Positions 1 to 5,469 of a stretch of 6,180 nt of DNA are shown in pieces. A program made the translations under genes and the position numbers. The stretch's first letter is position 1. Each line of letters begins with the position of its first letter. The stretch comes from Asaia bogorensis. Its GTDB lineage: Bacteria; Pseudomonadota; Alphaproteobacteria; Acetobacterales; Acetobacteraceae. A model generated the notes under the pieces. The model did not search any database, was not told the DNA's origin, and was given only the letters and a program-made list of their open reading frames with translations. The stretch is from the NCBI GenBank assembly GCA_945873675.1, contig CAMCEP010000174.1:1-6180 (forward strand), read 5' to 3'.

Positions 1-56
1 ATCTTGGCGATATCAAAAACGCCGATATCGGTGGGTGTGGTGTTATCCTCAGACAT
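1..56 (-). CDS. fabZ: 3-hydroxyacyl-ACP dehydratase FabZ, N-terminal fragment (cut by window edge)
   Basis: Only the first 18 codons lie in the window, starting at the ATG at 56-54 and running off the left edge; they read MSEDNTTPTDIGVFDIAK. The short polar start followed by a hydrophobic 'FDIAK' segment is what precedes the conserved LPHRYPFLL motif of FabZ, but that motif itself is outside the window. The call therefore rests mainly on position: directly after lpxD, with 5 bases between the lpxD stop and this ATG, in the usual lpxD-fabZ-lpxA order. FabZ dehydrates beta-hydroxyacyl-ACP in fatty acid synthesis and draws on the same substrate that LpxD and LpxA use for lipid A. The site before the ATG (TGAAGAAC, overlapping the lpxD stop) is only weakly Shine-Dalgarno-like, so translational coupling to lpxD is likely. 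The alternative is another small gene inserted before fabZ. Confidence 0.72.
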   Translation of the reverse strand, partial: MSEDNTTPTDIGVFDIAK

Positions 57-61
57 GTTCT

Positions 62-1096
62 TCAGCCCGCTTTTTCATTGCCCTTGGTAGTCGCCAGTCG
101 GCGCAGTCGCGCGAAGGCGCGCAAGGTTTCCTTAGCTGGCCAGGCGGGGCTGCCCACAACGTCGGTCCCGGCGGGGATATCATTCATGACCCCTGCCTGA
201 GCCCCCACACGCGCCCGCGCCCCGATAGTCAGATGCCCAGCCACGCCGACCTGCCCTGCCAATACGGCATAATCTCCGATATTAGCGGAACCGGAAATAC
301 CTACCTGCGCAACAATAACCGCACCGCGACCAATGGACACATTATGGCCAATCTGCGCCAGATTATCGATCCGCGCCCCGGCACCGATCACCGTATCACC
401 GCCAGCGCCGCGATCAATGCAACTTCCCGCGCCAATCTCCGCGCCGTCGCCAATGATCACCCGGCCTAGTTGCGGCATGGTCACGTGCTTGCCCTCAGCG
501 GTGGTGACGAAGCCGAAACCCTCATTGCCGACCCGCGCGCCCTGGTGCAGCACAACGCCTTCACCCGCGATGCAGTATTCCATGCTGGCATAAGCGTGGA
601 TGCGCCCATGTGCGCCAATCTTACAGCCGGCGCCTATCGAGCTGTGATGCGCCAGAATGCAATGCGCACCAATTTCGGCACCCGGCCCAATAAAAACAAA
701 GGCGCCGATTTCTGAACCTGGGCCAATGACCGCATCTGGCGCGATCACCGCGCTTGGGTGAATGCCGGGGTTTGGCTGCACCGGCGGATGGAACAGGTGG
801 GCAATCCGAATAAAGCCAGCCTGCGGCGCTGCCGCCATAAGTGCCACACAAGCTTCCGGCACGTGTTCGGCAAAGGCTTCTTCAATCACCACCGCGCCGG
901 CCTTGGTGGCCTTTAGCGCGGGCAGGTTCTTACGGCCCTCCATGAAGGCCACATCATCCCGGCCAGCCAGATGAAGCGGCGCAACGCCGCCGAAAAGCCG
1001 CCCATCATCCTCTGCTGCCGCAAGCCCAAGCGCGGCACGCAGCGCGCCAAGCGCAATGGGCCCGGCAGAGCCATAAAAGCGGCTGTCAGCACCCAA
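62..1096 (-). CDS. lpxD: UDP-3-O-(3-hydroxyacyl)glucosamine N-acyltransferase LpxD
   Basis: LpxD adds the N-linked 3-hydroxyacyl chain from acyl-ACP to UDP-3-O-acylglucosamine, the third step of lipid A synthesis, in the cytoplasm. The 344-residue product matches the family length (E. coli 341). Residues 1-100 form the uridine-binding N-terminal domain, with HLAGRDDVAFMEGRKN at about 42-57 in the place of the usual AGxxDVxFLxxxKY. Residues about 105-305 are a left-handed beta helix built of hexapeptide repeats (IGPGSEIGA, IGAGARIDN and similar). GNEGFGF lies at 190-196, CIDRG at 226-230, and the catalytic histidine is His251 in NLAQIGHNVSIG. The C-terminus is a basic helix (LRAFARLRRLATTKG). 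The start codon is TTG (1096-1094); the next in-frame ATG is codon 52, inside the N-terminal domain, so it is too late. CTG at 1105-1103, overlapping the upstream TGA, is a less likely alternative. The ribosome site is weak and the skp stop lies 5 bases upstream, which suggests coupled translation. Confidence 0.96.
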   Translation of the reverse strand: MGADSRFYGSAGPIALGALRAALGLAAAEDDGRLFGGVAPLHLAGRDDVAFMEGRKNLPALKATKAGAVVIEEAFAEHVPEACVALMAAAPQAGFIRIAHLFHPPVQPNPGIHPSAVIAPDAVIGPGSEIGAFVFIGPGAEIGAHCILAHHSSIGAGCKIGAHGRIHAYASMEYCIAGEGVVLHQGARVGNEGFGFVTTAEGKHVTMPQLGRVIIGDGAEIGAGSCIDRGAGGDTVIGAGARIDNLAQIGHNVSIGRGAVIVAQVGISGSANIGDYAVLAGQVGVAGHLTIGARARVGAQAGVMNDIPAGTDVVGSPAWPAKETLRAFARLRRLATTKGNEKAG

Positions 1097-1101
1097 GGCG
1101 A

Positions 1102-1833
1102 TCAGTTCCGCCGCGGCGCCGCAGGTGCCGGTGCCGGCGTAGCGGCAGGACGGGGCGGCGGCGCTGATGGGTCAGGCGGCAGATTGACAGCGCTGATCAC
1201 GCGATTGAGTTGCACTGCAACTTCTTCTGTCATGTCAAAGGGAGGCTCGTTGAATATTACCAGCGGCCTTGGCAGTACCAAATTGATGCTGCGGCTAGCG
1301 GCTACCTGCCGGATGACAATGGCAAGTGCCTGCTCAATCTCGCGCAGCGCTTGCTGTGCCAATTGTTCCAAATCGCGCGCGCGATCACGGAAGATGCGCT
1401 GGCCATCGGTGATCTGGTCCTGCAGCGCGCGTTCGCGGGTGCGCAATTGTTCGGGGGAAAGCCCGCCGCGTTCATTGCCAAGGCGCTGCTGTTCATCGCG
1501 CCAGCGCTGCTGTTCGTTCTGCACATCCTCATTCAGCTTGGCGCGGCGGCGTTCAATTTCCTGGCGTACTTGATTGAAGGCCGTGGAAACGCGCTGAATT
1601 TCCGGCACATCCACCACGCCAATCACGGCAGCCGGCGGCGGTGTGCCTGGCGGTAAAGCGGCCACTGCTGGGGGTTGCTGCGCCGGACGCTGCGGCTGGG
1701 CGGGTTGCGCAGGACGCTGACCTTGCGGCTGCCCCTGACCTTGGGGTTGCCCGGGCACAAACCAGCCTGGTTGGTTCTGCGCTGCCGCCATCATGGGGAA
1801 GGCCAGCAAAGCGGCAAGGACAAGGCGGATCAT
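1102..1833 (-). CDS. skp: Skp/OmpH-family periplasmic chaperone with Pro/Gln-rich extensions
   Basis: Skp holds unfolded outer-membrane proteins in the periplasm on their way to the BAM complex. The protein has 243 residues, against about 160 for E. coli Skp. A signal peptide covers residues 1-18, with cleavage after AAA before QNQP. Residues about 24-68 are a low-complexity Pro/Gln/Gly/Ala linker. The OmpH domain begins at about 69 with AVIGVVDVPEIQRVSTAF, runs through a long charged, Gln/Arg/Glu-rich coiled coil (about 80-175, the tentacle arms) and closes with the beta strand INLVLPRPLVIF and the helix TEEVAVQLNRVIS (to about 215). A Pro/Ala-rich tail (219-243) ends in RRN. The start is ATG 1833-1831, chosen because the signal peptide begins there; the bamA stop is 17 bases upstream. 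Placement just after bamA and before lpxD is the standard order. The family call is firm; the two extensions are unexplained. Confidence 0.94.
   Translation of the reverse strand: MIRLVLAALLAFPMMAAAQNQPGWFVPGQPQGQGQPQGQRPAQPAQPQRPAQQPPAVAALPPGTPPPAAVIGVVDVPEIQRVSTAFNQVRQEIERRRAKLNEDVQNEQQRWRDEQQRLGNERGGLSPEQLRTRERALQDQITDGQRIFRDRARDLEQLAQQALREIEQALAIVIRQVAASRSINLVLPRPLVIFNEPPFDMTEEVAVQLNRVISAVNLPPDPSAPPPRPAATPAPAPAAPRRN
1678..1743 (-). repeat. Imperfect short direct repeats inside skp, encoding the Gln/Pro-rich linker
   Basis: On the minus strand the nonamer CAAGGTCAG (encoding QGQ) occurs twice, at 1743-1735 and 1725-1717, 18 bases apart. A 15-base unit CAGCGTCCKGCGCAR (encoding QRPAQ) occurs twice, at 1719-1705 and 1692-1678, 27 bases apart, with two mismatches. 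All offsets are multiples of three, so the reading frame is kept. This looks like linker growth by replication slippage, a length-variable segment between the signal peptide and the chaperone core. The repeats are direct observations; slippage is inference. Confidence 0.6.
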
Positions 1834-1841
1834 GGGGCAAT

Positions 1842-1847
1842 CATCCC
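1842..1847 (-). promoter_or_regulatory. Probable degenerate ribosome binding site of skp (GGGATG)
   Basis: GGGATG lies 8 bases before the skp ATG, in the gap after the bamA stop. It resembles the GAGGTG part of the extended anti-16S consensus with mismatches. A matching GAGATG lies at exactly the same distance before bamA. The ATG inside this motif also opens a four-codon frame (MIAP, then TGA) whose stop overlaps the skp start as ATGA. The ribosome-site role is inferred from position. Confidence 0.45.
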
Positions 1848-1850
1848 GTG

Positions 1851-4169
1851 TTAGAAGCGTGTACCAAAGCCAAGGCGGAAGGTCTGTGTCTTGTCGTAGT
1901 CTTTCTTCACAACGGCCTTGCCGAAATCAATGTTAATGAGGCCAATCGGGCTACGCCAGGAAAAACCGACACCGACGCTAACGCGGGGGTCAGCACTATC
2001 CACTGGTGTGGCGCCCGGATACTTCGCCTGGTTGAAATAGCTGTCCGGAATGCCCGAAAGCGAACCCACATCCACGAAGGTGCGGCCGAGCAAGCCGAGT
2101 TCATTGGGCAGCGGCAGCGGGAAGCGCATTTCGGCAGAACTTGTCCACAAGATCTGACCACCAAGCGAATCCCCCGTTGAGGTATCCTGCGGCCCGGCGC
2201 CGCCCAGGCGGAAGCCACGCAGGTTTTCACCACCCAGGAAGAAGCGGTCCACAATGCGGTCGTCCTTGTCGCCAAGCGGGGTCAGGATACCGCCGCCAGC
2301 CGCCAGCACCAGCACGAACTCCGGATCATTCAGCCAGCGTTCAAAGGGAATATAATATTGCCCATCGGCGCGGCTGCGGAAGTAATTCACATCGCCACCA
2401 ATGCCAGCATAATCGCCACCAACGCGCACCACATAGCCCGAACGAGGTTCAATGCGGCTATCGCGCATGTCATAGGTCACGGTGGTGGAGACCTGCGACA
2501 GCAATGTGCGCCCTGCCTGCTCCTGGATGAAGCGTGAGGCATAGTCGTTGATGTCGAAGATATCGCGGTCAATCAGCGCGTAAGACCAGCTCTGCCGCAG
2601 CCGATCATTGATTTCATAGCCAGTACGCAGTGCAAAGCCCGCGCGTCTTTCACGATAGCCGGTCACATAGCGCAAATCGCGATTGATCAGGAAGGCATCC
2701 GCACCGGCGGCGAGGTTACGATCCAGGAACTGCGGGTCCGTCACCGAAAGATCAAGCTGGCTCCGCTTTTGCGCAAGCACACCGCCTACGCGCGCATCAA
2801 GCCCCATGCCGAGAAGGTTGCGTTCCCGCACGCCCACATCCAGCAAAAGCCCAGCATCAGTCGCGTAACCGCCACCCAAAGTGAATTCACCCGTGGCACG
2901 TTCCACGACCGAGGTCATCAGATTGACCTGCTCAGGCCCCGACCCAGGCTGATTGGTGATTTGAACATCCGAAAAATAGCCAAGTGACCGGATACGATCA
3001 CGCGAACGCCGGATTTGCCGCGCATTCATCGGATCGCCCTCGGCCAGGCGAAACTCACGGCGGATCACGCGATCTTCCGTGCGTGTATTTCCTGAAATAT
3101 CAATGCGTTCAACAAAGGCGCGGGCGCCTTCGCGAATGATATAGGCAAGATCAATCGTCGCGGTTTCCGGATTGCGCGTTACCCGCGCCTGAACCTCGAT
3201 GAAGGACTCGCCGCGTGACTGCAGCGCATCGGCAAGGGCAGTGCTGCCGCGTTCCACCGCATCGCCATCATACCATTCGCCATCGGCGATTTCGACCTCA
3301 CCGCGCAGCCCAGCAATGCTCAGGCGGGGGATTTCACTGGTAATGTCGACCTTGCCAACGCGGTAGCGCTTGCCTTCATCAATCGTATAGGTGACGAAAA
3401 AAGCGCTGCGATCGGGTGTTAATTCACCAGAAGCGCCGCTTACCTGCACATCCGCGTAGCCCTGGCGCAAATAAAAGCGGCGCAGCAATTCACGATCATA
3501 GGTCAGGCGTTCCGGGTCGTAGATATCGCTTGAAGATAGAAGCCGAAACCAAGCCTCTTCCTGCGTTGAAACCACATCCTTGAGGCGAGCTTCCGAAAAC
3601 GCATTATTGCCGACAAAGGCCACCCGCGCGACCAACGCAGGATCGCCTTCGACAATTTCGAACACCAGATCAACGCGGTTCTGGTCTAGCTCCACGATCT
3701 TCGGTTCAACGGTCGCACGAAAACGCCCGCGCCGCGCATAGAGTTCCAATATGCGTTGCCGATCCGTCTGCACGGCAGCCGGCGTGAAGACGCTGCGTGG
3801 CTGCGTGAGAATAACACCGCGCAGGATTTCGCTCGAAATGCGCCGATTGCCTTCAAAGGCGACGCGATTGACCAGGGGGTTTTCCACCACGTCAACAACT
3901 ACGCGCGCGCCTTCGGTGCGAATTGTTACATCGCGGAAAAGCCCGGTTGCGAAAAGCGCGCGCAGGCTACGGTCAATACGATCCTGCTCAGCGACATCGC
4001 CGCGCTGCACCAACATGTAGCTGCGCACCGTATCGGGATCTATGCGCTGCGTGCCGCGCACATCCACAGCCGTTATGCGCCCTCCGCCGCGGCCAGGCTC
4101 CTGGGCGGCCGCCGGCATGGCGAGGGCCAGAAAAACGAAAAGGGCTAGAAGAGCGCGTAGTTGCTTCAC
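1851..4169 (-). CDS. bamA: Outer membrane protein assembly factor BamA (Omp85 family)
   Basis: BamA is the central outer-membrane pore of the BAM complex, which folds and inserts beta-barrel proteins. The 772-residue product has the usual length. The signal peptide is residues 1-22 (basic MKQLR, hydrophobic core, cleavage after AAA before QEP). Five POTRA domains follow, each opening with a recognisable strand: POTRA1 about 31 (RITAVDVRGTQRI), POTRA2 about 100 (VNRVAFEGNRRI), POTRA3 about 180 (VARVAFVGNNAF), POTRA4 about 270 (RVGKVDITSEI) and POTRA5 about 352 (FVERIDISGNTRT). The 16-strand barrel spans about 428-772, with the loop-6 RGF motif at 651-653 inside GGENLRGFRLGGAGP and a beta-signal ending in the terminal Phe (TFRLGFGTRF). 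The start is GTG 4169-4167; no in-frame ATG is close and this start gives a complete signal peptide. It sits 170 bases downstream of rseP, the largest gap in the cluster, so it may have some expression of its own. No truncation or frameshift is seen. Confidence 0.98.
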   Translation of the reverse strand: MKQLRALLALFVFLALAMPAAAQEPGRGGGRITAVDVRGTQRIDPDTVRSYMLVQRGDVAEQDRIDRSLRALFATGLFRDVTIRTEGARVVVDVVENPLVNRVAFEGNRRISSEILRGVILTQPRSVFTPAAVQTDRQRILELYARRGRFRATVEPKIVELDQNRVDLVFEIVEGDPALVARVAFVGNNAFSEARLKDVVSTQEEAWFRLLSSSDIYDPERLTYDRELLRRFYLRQGYADVQVSGASGELTPDRSAFFVTYTIDEGKRYRVGKVDITSEIPRLSIAGLRGEVEIADGEWYDGDAVERGSTALADALQSRGESFIEVQARVTRNPETATIDLAYIIREGARAFVERIDISGNTRTEDRVIRREFRLAEGDPMNARQIRRSRDRIRSLGYFSDVQITNQPGSGPEQVNLMTSVVERATGEFTLGGGYATDAGLLLDVGVRERNLLGMGLDARVGGVLAQKRSQLDLSVTDPQFLDRNLAAGADAFLINRDLRYVTGYRERRAGFALRTGYEINDRLRQSWSYALIDRDIFDINDYASRFIQEQAGRTLLSQVSTTVTYDMRDSRIEPRSGYVVRVGGDYAGIGGDVNYFRSRADGQYYIPFERWLNDPEFVLVLAAGGGILTPLGDKDDRIVDRFFLGGENLRGFRLGGAGPQDTSTGDSLGGQILWTSSAEMRFPLPLPNELGLLGRTFVDVGSLSGIPDSYFNQAKYPGATPVDSADPRVSVGVGFSWRSPIGLINIDFGKAVVKKDYDKTQTFRLGFGTRF

Positions 4170-4177
4170 GGATTCGG

Positions 4178-4183
4178 CATCTC
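4178..4183 (-). promoter_or_regulatory. Probable degenerate ribosome binding site of bamA (GAGATG)
   Basis: GAGATG, preceded by further purines (GAGAGAGATG), lies 8 bases before the bamA GTG start and is the only purine-rich stretch at a usable distance. The ATG inside it (4180-4178) opens a four-codon frame MPNP whose TGA stop (4168-4166) overlaps the bamA start as GTGA. The same arrangement, at the same spacing, stands before skp. The binding-site role is inferred from position; whether the small frame is translated is unknown. Confidence 0.45.
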
Positions 4184-4235
4184 TCTCAAGCTGACGACTC
4201 TACCTAGCCGAGCCGCGCCCCCCTCGCCACCCCCT

Positions 4236-4285
4236 GAAGCATTTTCAAGCCAGACGGAATCGCTTGGCGGTGCGGAAAATGCTCC
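4236..4285. repeat. 11-bp inverted repeat with 28-base loop upstream of bamA
   Basis: On the plus strand the arms are GAAGCATTTTC (4236-4246) and GAAAATGCTCC (4275-4285). Nine base pairs in a row are perfect (AGCATTTTC/GAAAATGCT); in the RNA made from the minus strand the arm extends to 11 pairs with one G-U wobble. The loop is 28 bases and could fold weakly inside. There is no downstream U-tract, so this is not a standard terminator. Possible roles are an mRNA-stabilising or processing structure, or a binding site for a dimeric protein; nothing in the sequence decides between them. Confidence 0.55.
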
Positions 4286-4306
4286 CAAACAACAGGGCCA
4301 CGTTGA

Positions 4307-4330
4307 TTTGCCGCGCGCTGATGCGGCAAA
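4307..4330. repeat. Perfect 8-bp hairpin just downstream of rseP
   Basis: In the transcript direction TTTGCCGC (4330-4323), an 8-base loop (ATCAGCGC) and GCGGCAAA (4314-4307) form a perfect 8-bp stem beginning 9 bases after the rseP stop codon. The next bases are TCAACG, so the U-run of an intrinsic terminator is missing. This fits an operon that continues into bamA. It may protect the 3' end of an upstream mRNA fragment or weaken read-through; this is inference. Confidence 0.55.
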
Positions 4331-4339
4331 GCGGCGGTG

Positions 4340-5443
4340 TTAGCCAAGCAGCCCGCTCACCCAGCGCACGACGCCAAGCTGCGCCAAATCATTCCAAGTG
4401 GCGAAAATCATCAATCCGATCAGCAAGGCAAAACCGGCCCGGAAGCCGTATTCCCGCGCCTTCAGGGGCAAGGGGCGACCCCTGATTGCCTCAGCCGCGT
4501 AGAACAGCAAATGCCCGCCATCCAGCACCGGGATCGGGAAAAGATTGATCAGCGCCAGATTAACCGAAAGCAGGGCGGCGAAGGTGATGAAGGCCGAAAG
4601 CCCCATATTGGCGACCTGCCCCGACATTTGCGCAATGCGAAGCGGCCCGCCCAGATCCTCGGCCCCGCGGCTGCCAGAGATCATCTGCCAAACGCCGATC
4701 AGGGTCTGCCAGGTGATATCCAGCGTATGCGTCACCCCTGCCCAAACCGCGCTAAAGGGGTCAAGCTTTTCGAAAATCGGCGCGCCGGCGGTGATGCCCA
4801 GCATGCCAAGCCCGTCAGAAGGCCGCGGCAAGGGCGTCGCCATAAGTTTTATCTGCGATTCGCCCCGCGCCACCAGGACTTCAATGGCTTGGCCGGCGCG
4901 CGCCTGAACATAGCGCTGCAAGGCTTCAAACCGTTCAACCTTCTGCCCATCCATGGCGATGATCCGATCGCCCGGCGCCAACCCAGCGCGGGCAGCGGCT
5001 GAGGCTTCCACCACATTGCCCACGGTCGGCACCGGTGAAGGCTGCCCAACCACAACGAAAAGCGCGGCAAACAGCAGCACGGCGAGCGCGAAATTGAAGA
5101 AGGGCCCGGCGGCTACCACCAAGGCGCGGTCACCAACAGATTTTTCATGGAAGGTCTCACCGGGGCGGAAGCCAGCCGCCTGTTCAGGCGCGGCCTCACC
5201 CAAATCCTCCATGCCGTGCATTTTCACATAGCCGCCCAGCGGCAGCCAGCCGATCCGCCATTCGCAGCCGCGCTTGTCGGTCCGGGTGTAAAGGGCGCGG
5301 CCAAAGCCTATGGAAAAGCGTTCCACATGCACACCGCGCCAGCGCGCCGCCAAATAATGGCCCAGCTCATGGATGAAAATCAGCACCCCAAGCACGACCA
5401 GGAAGGAGGCAATGCTGCGGAAGGGTTCGGGCAGAAATTCCAA
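4340..5443 (-). CDS. rseP: RseP/MmpA-type site-2 intramembrane zinc metalloprotease
   Basis: Members cut single-pass membrane proteins inside the bilayer: E. coli RseP cleaves the anti-sigma factor RseA, and Caulobacter MmpA cleaves PodJ. The 367-residue product has the zinc motif HELGH at 25-29 in the first membrane segment (about 12-32). Next come the membrane-associated WLPLGGYVKM segment at 66-75, a second membrane segment with GPFFNF (about 105-132), one periplasmic PDZ domain (about 137-203, with ARAGLAPGDRIIAMDGQKV), and the third-helix motif NLFPIPVLDGGH (300-311; Asp308 is the third zinc ligand). A last membrane segment spans about 333-352. E. coli RseP has about 450 residues and two PDZ domains; one is usual in alphaproteobacteria. 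The start codon is TTG (5443-5441), well supported by AAGGAG 8 bases upstream. The gene follows the dxr stop by 26 bases, so co-transcription is expected. The natural substrate cannot be told from this window. Confidence 0.96.
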   Translation of the reverse strand: MEFLPEPFRSIASFLVVLGVLIFIHELGHYLAARWRGVHVERFSIGFGRALYTRTDKRGCEWRIGWLPLGGYVKMHGMEDLGEAAPEQAAGFRPGETFHEKSVGDRALVVAAGPFFNFALAVLLFAALFVVVGQPSPVPTVGNVVEASAAARAGLAPGDRIIAMDGQKVERFEALQRYVQARAGQAIEVLVARGESQIKLMATPLPRPSDGLGMLGITAGAPIFEKLDPFSAVWAGVTHTLDITWQTLIGVWQMISGSRGAEDLGGPLRIAQMSGQVANMGLSAFITFAALLSVNLALINLFPIPVLDGGHLLFYAAEAIRGRPLPLKAREYGFRAGFALLIGLMIFATWNDLAQLGVVRWVSGLLG

Positions 5444-5451
5444 GAGAAAGG

Positions 5452-5457
5452 CTCCTT
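5452..5457 (-). promoter_or_regulatory. Strong Shine-Dalgarno site (AAGGAG) fixing the TTG start of rseP
   Basis: AAGGAG lies 8 bases upstream of the TTG at 5443-5441, inside the 26-base gap between dxr and rseP. It is the best ribosome binding site in the window and settles the start, since no ATG or GTG stands at a usable distance. Confidence 0.85.
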
Positions 5458-5469
5458 AAACGGACGCAA

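Larger units (their letters stand above)
4170..4339. other. Intergenic region between rseP and bamA
   Basis: This 170-base gap is the only space in the window longer than 30 bases without a gene. In the direction of transcription it holds a perfect 8-bp hairpin shortly after the rseP stop, a second, longer inverted repeat, a G-rich tract (4234-4213) and then the purine-rich bamA leader. I found no U-run that would make a rho-independent terminator and no good pair of -35/-10 boxes. It most likely serves as an intercistronic spacer and bamA leader in one transcript. An internal promoter of a type I cannot recognise by eye remains possible. Confidence 0.7.

Noticed and set aside
941..943. Internal ATG (codon 52) as the lpxD start
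   Set aside because: It would remove half of the conserved N-terminal domain, including the GRDDV segment.
971..2180. Plus-strand open frames of about 150-200 codons opposite lpxD, skp and bamA
   Set aside because: They are mirror frames of conserved coding sequence with no motif, signal peptide or ribosome site of their own.
4201..4249. Sigma-70-like promoter for bamA (TTGAAA at 4248-4243, TAGGTA at 4206-4201)
   Set aside because: The spacing between the two boxes is about 36 bases, far from 17, and neither box has a good partner at the right distance.
4307..4330. Rho-independent terminator after rseP
   Set aside because: The stem is good but the following bases (TCAACG) have no U-run, and the operon order argues for read-through.
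4340..5443. RseP as a truncated protease because it is about 80 residues shorter than in E. coli
   Set aside because: All catalytic motifs and membrane segments are present; a single PDZ domain is the normal form in alphaproteobacteria.
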